NCBI GenBank assembly: GCA_945900965.1
Contig: CAMDKM010000007.1
Location: 48,813-112,812 of the forward strand
Direction: 5' to 3'
DNA from: Bordetella parapertussis
GTDB lineage: Bacteria > Pseudomonadota > Gammaproteobacteria > Burkholderiales > JACQAP01
Length of the DNA: 64,000 nt
Positions 25,208 through 33,679 of this stretch are shown here, in pieces. A program made the position numbers and the translations under genes. A model generated the notes under the pieces. That model saw nothing but the letters and a program-made list of their open reading frames with translations. It made no database searches and had not been told where the DNA came from. Positions within the stretch are counted from its first letter, which is position 1. Each line of letters begins with the position of its first letter.

Positions 25208-25765
25208 ATGCCCGTGGCGCAGCGCTACTCCGGTGTGGCCATTGCGTTGCACTGGCTGATTGCAGCGGTGATTCTATGCACCGCCGTGCTCGGGCTGTAC
25301 ATGCGCGAACTGCCCTTGTCGCCGGACAAGCTCAGGCTGTACTCGTATCACAAGTGGATCGGCGTGACGATATTTCTGCTGGTACTGATGCGTCTGGCCT
25401 GGCGCCTGACCCATGCACCGCCCGCGCCGCCGCCTTCCATGCCAGACTGGCAGCAGCGCGCCGCGCAAGCCGCCCTTGTGCTGCTCTATCTGCTGACACT
25501 CTTCATCCCGATCTCTGGATGGCTGATGAGTTCGGCGTCGGGATTCCAGGTCGTCTATCTTGGCTTGCTGCCGATACCGGACCTGCTCGCCAAAAACAAA
25601 GAGCTCGCCGAACAACTTCAGGACGCGCACGAGGCATTAAACGGACTGATGTTTCTGGTCCTCGCCCTGCATGTAGCCGCGGCCCTGAAGCATCATTTTA
25701 TGGATCGGGATGATGTTCTTGTACGCATGCTGCCTGTTCTTAAACCGCGGAGTGCCCCAAAATGA
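25208..25765 (+). CDS. Cytochrome b561
   Basis: 185 residues from ATG 25208 (an in-frame TTG lies at 25187). Four membrane helices are visible (IALHWLIAAVILCTAVLGLY, WIGVTIFLLVLMRLAW, AALVLLYLLTLFIPISGW, LMFLVLALHVAAALKHHF) with the histidines expected to hold two b-type haems in the first and last helices. It moves electrons across the inner membrane, probably from quinol. The stop overlaps the ATG of the first yceI gene as ATGA. Confidence 0.9.
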   Translation: MPVAQRYSGVAIALHWLIAAVILCTAVLGLYMRELPLSPDKLRLYSYHKWIGVTIFLLVLMRLAWRLTHAPPAPPPSMPDWQQRAAQAALVLLYLLTLFIPISGWLMSSASGFQVVYLGLLPIPDLLAKNKELAEQLQDAHEALNGLMFLVLALHVAAALKHHFMDRDDVLVRMLPVLKPRSAPK

Positions 25766-26316
25766 AATTCCAGAACCTCGTCGCCTTTGCCGCACTGATC
25801 GTGGCTGGCATCCCCGCGTTCGCAAACCATGTCGATTACGCAAGAAGTCAGATCAGCTTTGTCTCCACGCAGATGAATGTCGCGGTAACCGGCCGCTTCA
25901 AGCAATTTACCGCTCGGATTGCTTTCGACCCCGCGAAACCGGCCGCCTCAAAAGTCGAGATCGCCGTCGATCTGGCGAGCGTCGATACCGGCAGCGATGA
26001 AGCCGATGCGGAAGTCGTCAAGAAGGGCTGGTTCAATGTCCTCGCTTTTCCTGACGCAAAATTCGTTTCCGACACGGTCAGGAAAACTGGCCCGGATCGC
26101 TACGAGGCGACGGGAAAACTTTCCATCAAGGGCATGAGTCAGGAAGTGACCGCGCCTTTCGGCGTAAAACGAAGCGGCGATGTCGCGACTTACGAAGGCG
26201 GCTTTACCCTAAAGCGCTTGCAGTTCAAGATCGGCGAAGGCATCTGGTCGGATACGGACACCGTTGCCGATGACGTGCAGGTGAAGTTCCTCATCGTCAC
26301 CACCGGCAACAAATAA
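25762..26316 (+). CDS. yceI: YceI-family periplasmic lipid-binding protein 1
   Basis: 184 residues with a signal peptide cut near PAFA-NHVD. The YceI lipocalin-like barrel is recognised from YARSQISFVSTQMNVAVTGRF, KVEIAVDLASVDTG and KKGWFNVLAFPDAKF. The family binds polyprenoid or quinone-like lipids. Translation is coupled to cytochrome b561 by an ATGA overlap; b561-YceI pairs are common and suggest a redox role with a quinone carried by YceI. Confidence 0.9.
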   Translation: MKFQNLVAFAALIVAGIPAFANHVDYARSQISFVSTQMNVAVTGRFKQFTARIAFDPAKPAASKVEIAVDLASVDTGSDEADAEVVKKGWFNVLAFPDAKFVSDTVRKTGPDRYEATGKLSIKGMSQEVTAPFGVKRSGDVATYEGGFTLKRLQFKIGEGIWSDTDTVADDVQVKFLIVTTGNK

Positions 26317-26391
26317 TTTTCAACGCCATCTGCGTGCTGGTGCACAGAGCACGCAAACACATTCATCAACCAACCCAAAGGAAGCTAAAAG

Positions 26392-26958
26392 ATGAAACAG
26401 CAATTCGCGACACTACTGATCGGCGCAACATTGGCGATGCCCGCCCTCGCCGCCGATACCTATACGGTGGACTCCAGCCACACCTACCCGAATTTCGAGA
26501 TCAACCATCTCGGATTTTCGACCATGCATGGACAGTTCGGCACCACGACTGGCAAGATCACGCTCGACACCACGGCCAAGAGCGGCAGCATCGACATCGC
26601 TATCGACGCCGCCTCCATCTACACCGGCCACGCCAAGCGCGACGCTCACTTGAAGACCGATGAGTTCTTCAATGTCGGCAAGTTCACCACGCTGACCTAT
26701 AAATCCACCAAGCTCAAATTCAGCGACGGCAAACTCACCGGCGCGGATGGGGAACTGACCATGCTGGGCGTTACCAAACCGGTGAGCCTGACGGTGACCG
26801 CATTTATTTGCAAGGATCACCCCATGACCAAAAAGCCGGTATGCGGCGCCAATGCCATCACGACACTCAAGCGCAGCGAATGGGGTCTCGCTGCTTATGT
26901 GCCGGCGGTGGGCGATGAAGTCAAGATTGCCATCCAGATCGAAGCGATGAAAGATTGA
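26392..26958 (+). CDS. yceI: YceI-family periplasmic lipid-binding protein 2
   Basis: 188 residues, signal peptide cut at ALA-ADTY, then the YceI fold (YTVDSSHTYPNFEINHLGFS, GKITLDTTAKSG, HLKTDEFFNVGKF). It has two cysteines in CKDHPMTKKPVCG, absent from the first copy. It sits 75 bp after the first YceI gene with its own GGAAGC site, and a strong terminator follows, so it ends the MarR-b561-YceI unit. Confidence 0.92.
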   Translation: MKQQFATLLIGATLAMPALAADTYTVDSSHTYPNFEINHLGFSTMHGQFGTTTGKITLDTTAKSGSIDIAIDAASIYTGHAKRDAHLKTDEFFNVGKFTTLTYKSTKLKFSDGKLTGADGELTMLGVTKPVSLTVTAFICKDHPMTKKPVCGANAITTLKRSEWGLAAYVPAVGDEVKIAIQIEAMKD

Positions 26959-26982
26959 TTACCTCGTAGTCACGCAAAAAAG

Positions 26983-27011
26983 ACGGGCCGCCATGCGCGG
27001 CCCGTTTGCTT
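26983..27011 (+). terminator. Rho-independent terminator after yceI
   Basis: Nine-base-pair perfect stem ACGGGCCGC / GCGGCCCGT with a 5-base loop, followed by TTGCTTT. It lies 24 bp after the second yceI stop. Confidence 0.85.
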
Positions 27012-27022
27012 TGCTGGATACG

Positions 27023-27173
27023 GGGTCAGGTCTCCCATATTACGTCCGCTCTCGATCGGCCAAGTTGCCCCGCCCGACGCAAGAGTTCCGAGTGCAGGCC
27101 TGCGCTTAACGTCGATCCGGCGCTCTCGGAATGAGGGCGAGAAGGGAGTAGTGGGAAATGGGAGACCTGACCC
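27023..27173. mobile_element. 151-bp element with perfect 16-bp terminal inverted repeats
   Basis: The ends GGGTCAGGTCTCCCAT (27023-27038) and ATGGGAGACCTGACCC (27158-27173) are perfect reverse complements. The inside has no credible gene. Ends of the GGGTCAG type often flank small elements mobilised in trans by REP-associated transposases, which is an inference here. The right end stops 10 bp before the stop codon of the lipoprotein gene on the minus strand. Confidence 0.75.
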
Positions 27174-27180
27174 TTTTATA

Positions 27181-27492
27181 TTAACTGCATTCGTCACGCA
27201 CTTCGACCGGACGGCACTCCACCCGACTGCGGTCGGGATTGGATACGCAACGATAGAGTTTTTGCTTGCATCGCGCACACCACGTGGTGGTGATGCCTTC
27301 GCGGGAGTAACGGCTTTTCAGGATGTCGACATCGCCTACAGCGCAGCCCATCGCTTCCGCGCTCGCGCCGCTGGTGGTCCGGCAGGCGGATACGGCGGCA
27401 AGCCATAAGACCAGCATCGCCGTGAATAAACAACGTAAGAAGCCGCCCTCACAACCCTTGAATGGCCGGAAGAAAGGCTGGATATCCTTCAA
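27181..27492 (-). CDS. Small cysteine-rich lipoprotein
   Basis: Up to 103 residues. The hydrophobic stretch MLVLWLAAVSAC ends in a lipobox, so the mature protein starts at that Cys. The mature part has further cysteines (MGCAVGD, WCARCKQKLYRC, VECRP, DECS) that suggest disulfides or a metal site. The TTG at 27492 overlaps the TGA of the CBS gene as TTGA, pointing to coupling; an internal ATG at 27417 is an alternative start that gives a more usual signal peptide length. Family unknown. Confidence 0.6.
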   Translation of the reverse strand: MKDIQPFFRPFKGCEGGFLRCLFTAMLVLWLAAVSACRTTSGASAEAMGCAVGDVDILKSRYSREGITTTWCARCKQKLYRCVSNPDRSRVECRPVEVRDECS

Positions 27493-27917
27493 CTATGGAT
27501 ATAGCTTTCAAGTTGCTTGATGACAAATTCTTTCTCGGAAAGCATTTCCTTGACCACGTCGCCAATGGAGATGATGCCGACCACTTTTTTATGATCGAGA
27601 ACCGGAAGATGCCGAATGCGCTTGTCGGTCATTAACCCCATACATTTTTCGACGGAATGCTCAGGGTCGATGCAGATCAGTTTCGAGGTCATGATCTCCG
27701 AAACCGGGGTATCCCGGGACGACTTGCCGTGCAGCACGACCTTGCGCGCGTAATCGCGCTCGGAGAGGATGCCGGCGAGACGTTCGCCATCCAACACCAG
27801 CACGGCGCCAATCTCCTTCTCGGCCATCAGCTTGAGGGCGTCATATACGGACGTGTCGGGTCTCACGGACACCACACCGAAACGTTTGGATTCCAGGAGC
27901 TGCCGAACAGTTTTCAT
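27489..27917 (-). CDS. CBS-domain pair protein
   Basis: 142 residues made of two CBS domains (GAVLVLDGERLAGILSERDY and HLPVLDHKKVVGIISIGDVV). Stand-alone CBS pairs bind adenine nucleotides and act as energy sensors through a partner protein. GGGAGG precedes the ATG. A lipoprotein gene follows with a TTGA overlap. Confidence 0.9.
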   Translation of the reverse strand: MKTVRQLLESKRFGVVSVRPDTSVYDALKLMAEKEIGAVLVLDGERLAGILSERDYARKVVLHGKSSRDTPVSEIMTSKLICIDPEHSVEKCMGLMTDKRIRHLPVLDHKKVVGIISIGDVVKEMLSEKEFVIKQLESYIHS

Positions 27918-27995
27918 GCCAACCTCCCTGCCCCACTCAATGAGGATGAGGCCAGTGTAATCCAGTGCTAGCCTTTGTCAACGAGATCGAAGGGC

Positions 27996-28230
27996 GGGGA
28001 TTGGGGATTGGGGATTGAGGGGCTGGGGACTTGGGTCTAGGGGCCAGGGACTAGAAAAGTCCTCCTAACTCCTCGCTCCTCACGGTTCATCGTTCACCGT
28101 TCACCGTTCACCGTTCACCGTTCACTGTTCACTGTTCACCGTTCACTGTTCACCGTTCACTGTTCACCGTTCACCGTTCACTGTTCACTGCCTTTTGACC
28201 GTTCACTCATTCACCCATTCACTTATTCAC
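27996..28230. repeat. Compound heptamer array, G-rich then C-rich
   Basis: The left block, 27996-28051, has eight units in register: GGGGATT x3, GAGGGGC, TGGGGAC, TTGGGTC, TAGGGGC, CAGGGAC. The right block, 28091-28188, has fourteen units in register, all CGTTCAC or TGTTCAC. It then breaks into TGCCTTTTGAC, one CGTTCAC and three 8-bp units ending in ATTCAC. It lies between the start of the CBS gene and the stop of the M48 gene; this and the flanks fill the gap 27918-28283, with no gene inside. Confidence 0.95.
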
Positions 28231-28283
28231 GCATTCCAGAGTTCCGGCTTGGGATCCAGGAACAGCGGGCATCGAATGCCGGG

Positions 28284-30296
28284 TCATTCGGCAAGATGCG
28301 CGGGGTCTATTTCGTCGAGCAGCGGCGGCAAGGGACAATCGAGTACCGCACCGGTCAGCCGCAGCAGGCCCACCTCAACCACGCGAATCGAGCCGTCGTG
28401 GGTTGCGGCGGCGAACAGCCCCTTGATGAGCAGCGCCTTGGCAAGCGGCGCAAGGCCGCGTAGAGCCTCCAAAGCCTCGCTGATCGAATCAAACTTCAAT
28501 GAGCCGTGGACAGACATCACCGCACCTTTGATTTGCGCTTCGTCCGTCCCGGCCAGGAAGGCGGCGCTGGCTGCTTTTTCCAAATCCGCGGCTGTTTCGC
28601 CCCAAGTACCTGCCTGTGCAATAAGTGATATCAACAAAACCGCATGCTCGCGCGCAGCCGATATAGAGGCATATTTCGCGGTGCGTAAAGGCCCGAGATC
28701 CTCGATTTGCGTGCGCAGCAGCGTAACAATAATGAATTCCTGCATCGACACGCGCCGATCGGCCCCGATCACGACTTTGGCTGCAGCGATCAATTCTTGT
28801 TTGGCATCCGCCGCAGTTAATTTAAGCGCCGGCAGCGCGAGATCAATCACGGCCAACCGGAACGATGGCCCAAGGCCGCGCGTAGCCGATTCCAGGGCAA
28901 GCGCATCGTCTGCGAGTGCGTTCAGGCCTTTGGCCCTCAGCGCTTCAACCTGTATTCGCATAAGATCCGCCTGGCTGGCAAGAAGCAATGCAATCACCGC
29001 AGCCCGTGCGCCCGAGGGATCGCGAACCCGGTTACGCAACACCTCGGGCAAGGCCGCCAGAAGGCGCGCGGCGTAGTCCACCTTGCCGACGTCGAGTTGA
29101 CCAACGAGATTCGCACTCTGCCCCGGCGACGCCAGCCACGGCGCACGCCGATCATCGGCGCGACGCTCGCCGGACGAAAGCATGCCTGCCGCGGCGGGAA
29201 GCGCCTCGCCAGACCCCTCCCGAATTGCCGCGGTGCCCTCCGGCTCGATCTGCCGGCGAGCGCGGTAGCGGCTGCGCTGAAAACCCGGCCGCACGCGTGC
29301 GATACGCTCCGCCAGAGGCGGGTGGGTATCGAAAATTCCGCCCAGCCAGACGCTGATAGCCTGACCAAAATACATGTGCGCCATCTCTTCCGCATACCGG
29401 TTGAAGATTCTTGCCCCGGCCGGCATCAGACTTATTTGATCGAGCGCGCCCGCCAGCCCTTCGGGATTGCGGGTGAACTGCACGCTGGAGGCATCCGCCA
29501 GGAACTCTCGCTGGCGCGACACGGCGGCCTTGATCAGCCGCGCGAAAAACAGGCCGATGTATCCGATGATGAACAATGCCAAGCCCACAAGAAAAACGGC
29601 GGCCACACCATCCCTGCGCCCCCGACTGCGCCCTACGCCGCGCATGATGAAGGAGCCGATCGCACTCAGGAATACGATACCTTCGAGAACTCCCAGCATG
29701 CGCACGTTTAGCCGCATATCGCCATTCAAGATGTGGCTGAACTCGTGGCCGATCACCCCTTGCAACTCATCGCGGCTCAGCGTATCGAGCGCGCCCCGAG
29801 TCACCGTCACCACCGCGTTCGACACATCGTAGCCGGCGGCAAAGGCATTGATACCGGCCTCCTCGTCCATGACATACACCTTGGGCACGCGAACACCTGC
29901 GGCAATTGCCATTTCCTCGACCACATTGAGCAGCCGTCGTTCCATGGACTCGGACGTGTTCGGCGCGATCGGCCGTGCACCGACCATTCGCGCAACTTCC
30001 TCGCCCTTGCCTGCCAGCCGGAGAATATTCCAGAAGCTGACCGAAAAAATCACCGCGGTGGTGACAACCGCGCCCGCAATAAGCACTTCGGGCGCAACGA
30101 ACTGCTTCCAGCCGCCGGTCGACTGAGCCGCCTGAATTATCCCGAACGTATTATCGTGGTGAACGTAGAGGTAAATGACGGATAGCAGGATATCGACGGC
30201 AAAAACGACCCCCGCCACCGCGAGGATGTAAAGTAGCACCAGAACCCGCGTCCTGCGATGCGCCGCCGCCTGCTGCTCGAAAAACCCCGCCGCCAT
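28284..30296 (-). CDS. M48-family membrane metallopeptidase, HtpX-like with C-terminal extension
   Basis: 670 residues. Two N-terminal membrane helices (LVLLYILAVAGVVFAVDILL and a second near residue 75) precede the catalytic zinc motif GVIGHEFSHILNGD and a second membrane pair; the third zinc ligand is probably in REFLADASSVQFTRNPEGLA. After about residue 340 comes an extra about 330-residue cytoplasmic domain with YRARRQIEPEG at its start, absent from HtpX. Family members degrade misfolded membrane proteins. The gene follows lemA after 12 bp, the usual LemA-M48 pair. Confidence 0.9.
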   Translation of the reverse strand: MAAGFFEQQAAAHRRTRVLVLLYILAVAGVVFAVDILLSVIYLYVHHDNTFGIIQAAQSTGGWKQFVAPEVLIAGAVVTTAVIFSVSFWNILRLAGKGEEVARMVGARPIAPNTSESMERRLLNVVEEMAIAAGVRVPKVYVMDEEAGINAFAAGYDVSNAVVTVTRGALDTLSRDELQGVIGHEFSHILNGDMRLNVRMLGVLEGIVFLSAIGSFIMRGVGRSRGRRDGVAAVFLVGLALFIIGYIGLFFARLIKAAVSRQREFLADASSVQFTRNPEGLAGALDQISLMPAGARIFNRYAEEMAHMYFGQAISVWLGGIFDTHPPLAERIARVRPGFQRSRYRARRQIEPEGTAAIREGSGEALPAAAGMLSSGERRADDRRAPWLASPGQSANLVGQLDVGKVDYAARLLAALPEVLRNRVRDPSGARAAVIALLLASQADLMRIQVEALRAKGLNALADDALALESATRGLGPSFRLAVIDLALPALKLTAADAKQELIAAAKVVIGADRRVSMQEFIIVTLLRTQIEDLGPLRTAKYASISAAREHAVLLISLIAQAGTWGETAADLEKAASAAFLAGTDEAQIKGAVMSVHGSLKFDSISEALEALRGLAPLAKALLIKGLFAAATHDGSIRVVEVGLLRLTGAVLDCPLPPLLDEIDPAHLAE

Positions 30297-30308
30297 GGCG
30301 GCCCTCTT

Positions 30309-30905
30309 CTACTTGAAGGATACCTTGGGAACTTTGCGCTCTTCGGGCGATTCAGTCGCCTGCAACAGCCCCGCCTCCTTGAACGCAAACATGTTGGCAA
30401 AGAAATTGTCCGGAAACGACTCGCGTTGGGTGTTGTATTCCATGACCGCGTCGTTGTACGCCTGGCGCGCAAATGACACCTTGTTCTCGGTGCTGGTCAG
30501 CTCTTCCTGAACCTGCAGAATGTTCTGATTCGCCTTCAGGTCGGGAAAGGATTCGACCACCGCCAGCAATCGGCCAAGGGCACCCCCCAGCACCCCTTCT
30601 GCCTGGGCCAATCCCTGCATGGCTGCCGCGTCGCCCGGCGCCGCCGCAGCCCGCTGCGAAGCGCCCAGCGCCGCGCCGCGCGCCGCCACCACGGCCTCCA
30701 GTGTCTGGCGCTCGTGGGCCAGATACCCCTTGGCCGCCTCAACCAGATTGGGTATGAGATCGTAACGGCGCTTCAATTGAACATCGATCTGCGAAAAACT
30801 GTTCTTGTATCGATTGCGTAACGCGACAAGACGGTTGTAAATCGAGATAGCAAACACCACAACCGCGATGATAAGTCCAAGAAATATCCATCCGCCTGTG
30901 CTCAT
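30309..30905 (-). CDS. lemA: LemA-family protein
   Basis: 198 residues from ATG 30905, which has GGAGGG six bases upstream; the frame is open further upstream but the added residues do not fit. One N-terminal membrane helix (WIFLGLIIAVVVFAISIYN) is followed by the LemA coiled-coil domain (FSQIDVQLKRRYDLIPNLVE, NILQVQEELTSTENKVSFAR, AYNDAVMEYNTQRESFPDN). LemA proteins are membrane-anchored helical bundles of unclear role, often with an M48 peptidase, as here. Confidence 0.93.
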   Translation of the reverse strand: MSTGGWIFLGLIIAVVVFAISIYNRLVALRNRYKNSFSQIDVQLKRRYDLIPNLVEAAKGYLAHERQTLEAVVAARGAALGASQRAAAAPGDAAAMQGLAQAEGVLGGALGRLLAVVESFPDLKANQNILQVQEELTSTENKVSFARQAYNDAVMEYNTQRESFPDNFFANMFAFKEAGLLQATESPEERKVPKVSFK

Positions 30906-31200
30906 GAGCATCCCTCCAGAGTTGACAAATCCGCCAGACAATATGCCAGTGCGCCCCGCCCCCGTGCGTTCGATGCACGGAGGATACCGCCGGCCAACGA
31001 CAGTTAACCCCCATTCGCCCTCCCCAGACATAACGGCTTCGCCGCGCTCACCGTAAGTTGCTTCGCCAACTACCGCATAGACCCAATTCCCCTCGTCTCA
31101 CAAACATTGACTTGTTGAGATATTAATCGTATAAACACGTTGGCATCAATAGGTTATCCTCCAAATCCGATAAGTTCCCTTAACTTTGTACGAGGTTCAT

Positions 31201-31683
31201 ATGAAAAAAGTAATTACTGCGTTAGCTATGCTTGCCCTTCCCATTGCAGCCCACGCCGACAACGTAGGCGGATGCGGTTGGGGTTCCAAATTGATGGAAG
31301 GCAAGAAAGGCGTGGCACCTCAGGTTCTGGCGGTAACGACCAATGGCACCTTGGGCAACCAGACTTTCGGCATTTCGTCGGGCACCTCCGGTTGCAGCCA
31401 GGATGGCGCCGTCATGTCGAACTGGAAGACCGCCATGTTCATCGATGGCAACAAGGAACAACTGGCGCGCGACATGGCCAACGGTGGCGGCGAAACCCTG
31501 GACTCTCTTGCGCACTTGCTGGGAATCAGCGATGAGCACCGCGCCCAGTTCAATCGCGCTGCGCAGCAGAACCTCACCAAAATTTTCCCGTCCAGCGACG
31601 TTTCGACCGAACAAGTTGCGGTAGCGCTGAAGGACGTTCTGGCATCCGACGGCAATCTGGCTCACTACGCCGCCGCGATTTAA
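31201..31683 (+). CDS. DUF3015 periplasmic protein
   Basis: 160 residues from ATG 31201, with a signal peptide cut at AHA-DNVG. The mature protein starts NVGGCGWGSKLMEG and carries NGTLGNQTFGISSGTSGC, typical for DUF3015. The two cysteines of GGCGWG and TSGC probably form a disulfide. Function unknown. A terminator follows, so it is transcribed on its own or attenuated before the next operon. Confidence 0.9.
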   Translation: MKKVITALAMLALPIAAHADNVGGCGWGSKLMEGKKGVAPQVLAVTTNGTLGNQTFGISSGTSGCSQDGAVMSNWKTAMFIDGNKEQLARDMANGGGETLDSLAHLLGISDEHRAQFNRAAQQNLTKIFPSSDVSTEQVAVALKDVLASDGNLAHYAAAI

Positions 31684-31708
31684 GTCTGGCTCGTCCGTAC
31701 TGAATACG

Positions 31709-31737
31709 CCCAGTGGGAATCCACTGGGTGTTTTTTT
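31709..31737 (+). terminator. Rho-independent terminator
   Basis: Perfect 8-bp stem CCCAGTGG / CCACTGGG with a 4-base loop, followed by TGTTTTTTT. It lies 26 bp after the DUF3015 stop and 20 bp before the next start. Confidence 0.9.
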
Positions 31738-31756
31738 GTCCGTCGTTGTGCCAAAA

Positions 31757-33679
31757 ATGAACCTGCTGCGCGCCTGCTTTCTAATTGTCTTTCTGAGCGG
31801 ATTCACCCCGCCAACTGCGCATGCAGGCGATTATCTGGGTGAACTTACCGCCCGCTCGCGACAGATGCGCCTGCATGAACGCCGGGAGTGGCATCGGCTG
31901 CTGCACTACATCTCGAATCTGGTCTCTTCGGGCGTGCACAGCCTTGCGGATTCGCCCGGTTTCTTTCTTGCGCCTGAGGGCAAGACCGACCCGCAAGCGG
32001 AGCTGGAAGCCACGCTGGCCAGCTTCTTTTCCGACGTCGAAGAAACCAATGATCGCCAGAACGCCCAGTGCCAGTTCATCGCGCGCCATGCGTGGCTCGC
32101 CCGTGAGCTGGCCTTCGATCCGGCGCGCTTGCCGGTGCAACCGTGCAAACGCTTTCAGGCCTGGCGCGAAGCACTGAACCCGCAGGGCGTGACACTGGTA
32201 TTCCCGGCGGCGCACCTTAACAATCCCTCGTCGATGTATGGCCACACGCTCTTGCGCATCGATGCCCGCGACCAGGACGAACGCACCCGTCTGCTTGCCT
32301 ATGCGGTAAATTACACCGCGAATACCACGGAAACCAACGGCATCGTATTTGCCATCAACGGCCTGTTCGGAACCTACCCCGGCAATTTTTCGATGATGCC
32401 GTACTACCTCAAGGTGCGCGAGTACAACGATCTGGAAAATCGCGACATCTGGGAATACGAACTCAACCTGACGCCGGAAGAAATCGACCGTCTGTTGATG
32501 CACATATGGGAGCTCGGCCCGGTATGGTTCGAATACTATTTCTTCGACGAAAACTGCGCTTATTATTTGTTGGAGGCGCTCGAAGTGGCGCGCACCGATC
32601 TGGACCTCAGCTCGCATTTCCGTTGGTGGGCGATCCCGTCGGACACCGTGCGCGTACTGGTCGAACAGGAGGGATTACTCATACGCGCCGTGTACAGGCC
32701 TTCGAACGCCACTCAGATAATCCACCGTTTGGAGCGCATGTCCGAGTCGGAACGTACGTTGGTCAACGAATTGAGCCGCGGCCACATCTCCGTCGAAGCG
32801 CCATCGATTGCGGCATTGACGCCGGTCGCCCGGGCGCGCGTACTGGAAGTCAGCTACGATTACCTCAGCTATTTGCGAGCCACGGAACACAGTCCGCTGG
32901 CCGATCCCGCGAAGGTGGCCCGCGAATTGATGCTGGCTCGCAGCCGCATCGAAGATGCCTCGGACGATCCCCCGACACCGGCGCCCCAGACGCGCCCCGA
33001 CCAGGGACACAAGACTGCTCGCGCCGCAGTCGGCGGCGGACGCCGCGACCGCGTAGATTTTGCGGAAATTCGCGTACGTCCTTCGTACCACGAACTGCTG
33101 GATCCCGAGGGCGGGTACGTGCGCGGCGCCCAGATTGAATTCCTCGATTTCTCGCTCAGGCGATATGCCAATGGCCAGTATCTGCGCGTGGAAGAAATCA
33201 AGCCCGTGGATATCGTGTCTATTTCGCCGCGAAACGATTTCTTCAAGACATTGTCCTGGAAAGTCGATGTCGGTTGGACGCGCAGGCGGCTTGAAAATGG
33301 CACCGAGCGCCTGCTATTCGAACTGAATGCCGGCGCCGGTTACGCCCGAAACGTGCCAGACGCATTGCACGGAAGCGCCCTGCTCTACGCTTTTCTCGAT
33401 GTCGGCACGCGGGCCGATAAACGCCTCAGCCAAGGGTTTGCGATAGGCGCCGGACCGGCCATCGGTTTAATCGCCGACTTCACGCCCAAGTGGCGCACCG
33501 ATTGGTACGCCCGGGGACAACGTTTCTTCGCGGGCGACGCGGACACCACCTGGGAGGCGGGGTTGCGTCAGCGTTATACGCTCAACGCCAATAACGCTCT
33601 GCGCCTCGACGTGATTCGCGAAAAGCAGGAGCAACACATTTGGAACTCCGCTCTGATATCCCTGCATCACTATTTCTAG
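31757..33679 (+). CDS. DUF4105 / Lnb-type periplasmic protein
   Basis: 640 residues from ATG 31757. A signal peptide ends near AHA-GDYL. The N-terminal half has the DUF4105 features HLNNPSSMYGHTLLRID, NENCAYY-like DENCAYYLLEAL and the YFFDENC cysteine, which resemble a papain-like catalytic His/Cys arrangement also found in Lnb. The C-terminal third (from about residue 430) ends HHYF and looks like an outer-membrane beta-barrel. It starts a three-gene envelope operon: hydrolase lipoprotein (40-bp overlap) and PDZ/GND lipoprotein follow. Confidence 0.85.
   Translation: MNLLRACFLIVFLSGFTPPTAHAGDYLGELTARSRQMRLHERREWHRLLHYISNLVSSGVHSLADSPGFFLAPEGKTDPQAELEATLASFFSDVEETNDRQNAQCQFIARHAWLARELAFDPARLPVQPCKRFQAWREALNPQGVTLVFPAAHLNNPSSMYGHTLLRIDARDQDERTRLLAYAVNYTANTTETNGIVFAINGLFGTYPGNFSMMPYYLKVREYNDLENRDIWEYELNLTPEEIDRLLMHIWELGPVWFEYYFFDENCAYYLLEALEVARTDLDLSSHFRWWAIPSDTVRVLVEQEGLLIRAVYRPSNATQIIHRLERMSESERTLVNELSRGHISVEAPSIAALTPVARARVLEVSYDYLSYLRATEHSPLADPAKVARELMLARSRIEDASDDPPTPAPQTRPDQGHKTARAAVGGGRRDRVDFAEIRVRPSYHELLDPEGGYVRGAQIEFLDFSLRRYANGQYLRVEEIKPVDIVSISPRNDFFKTLSWKVDVGWTRRRLENGTERLLFELNAGAGYARNVPDALHGSALLYAFLDVGTRADKRLSQGFAIGAGPAIGLIADFTPKWRTDWYARGQRFFAGDADTTWEAGLRQRYTLNANNALRLDVIREKQEQHIWNSALISLHHYF

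Noticed and set aside
26970..27278. Minus-strand frame across the 151-bp element
   Set aside because: It spans a terminator and the inverted-repeat element and overlaps the lipoprotein gene; it resembles no protein.
28091..28230. CRISPR-like array in the CGTTCAC region
   Set aside because: The unit is 7 bp with no spacers and no cas genes are nearby.
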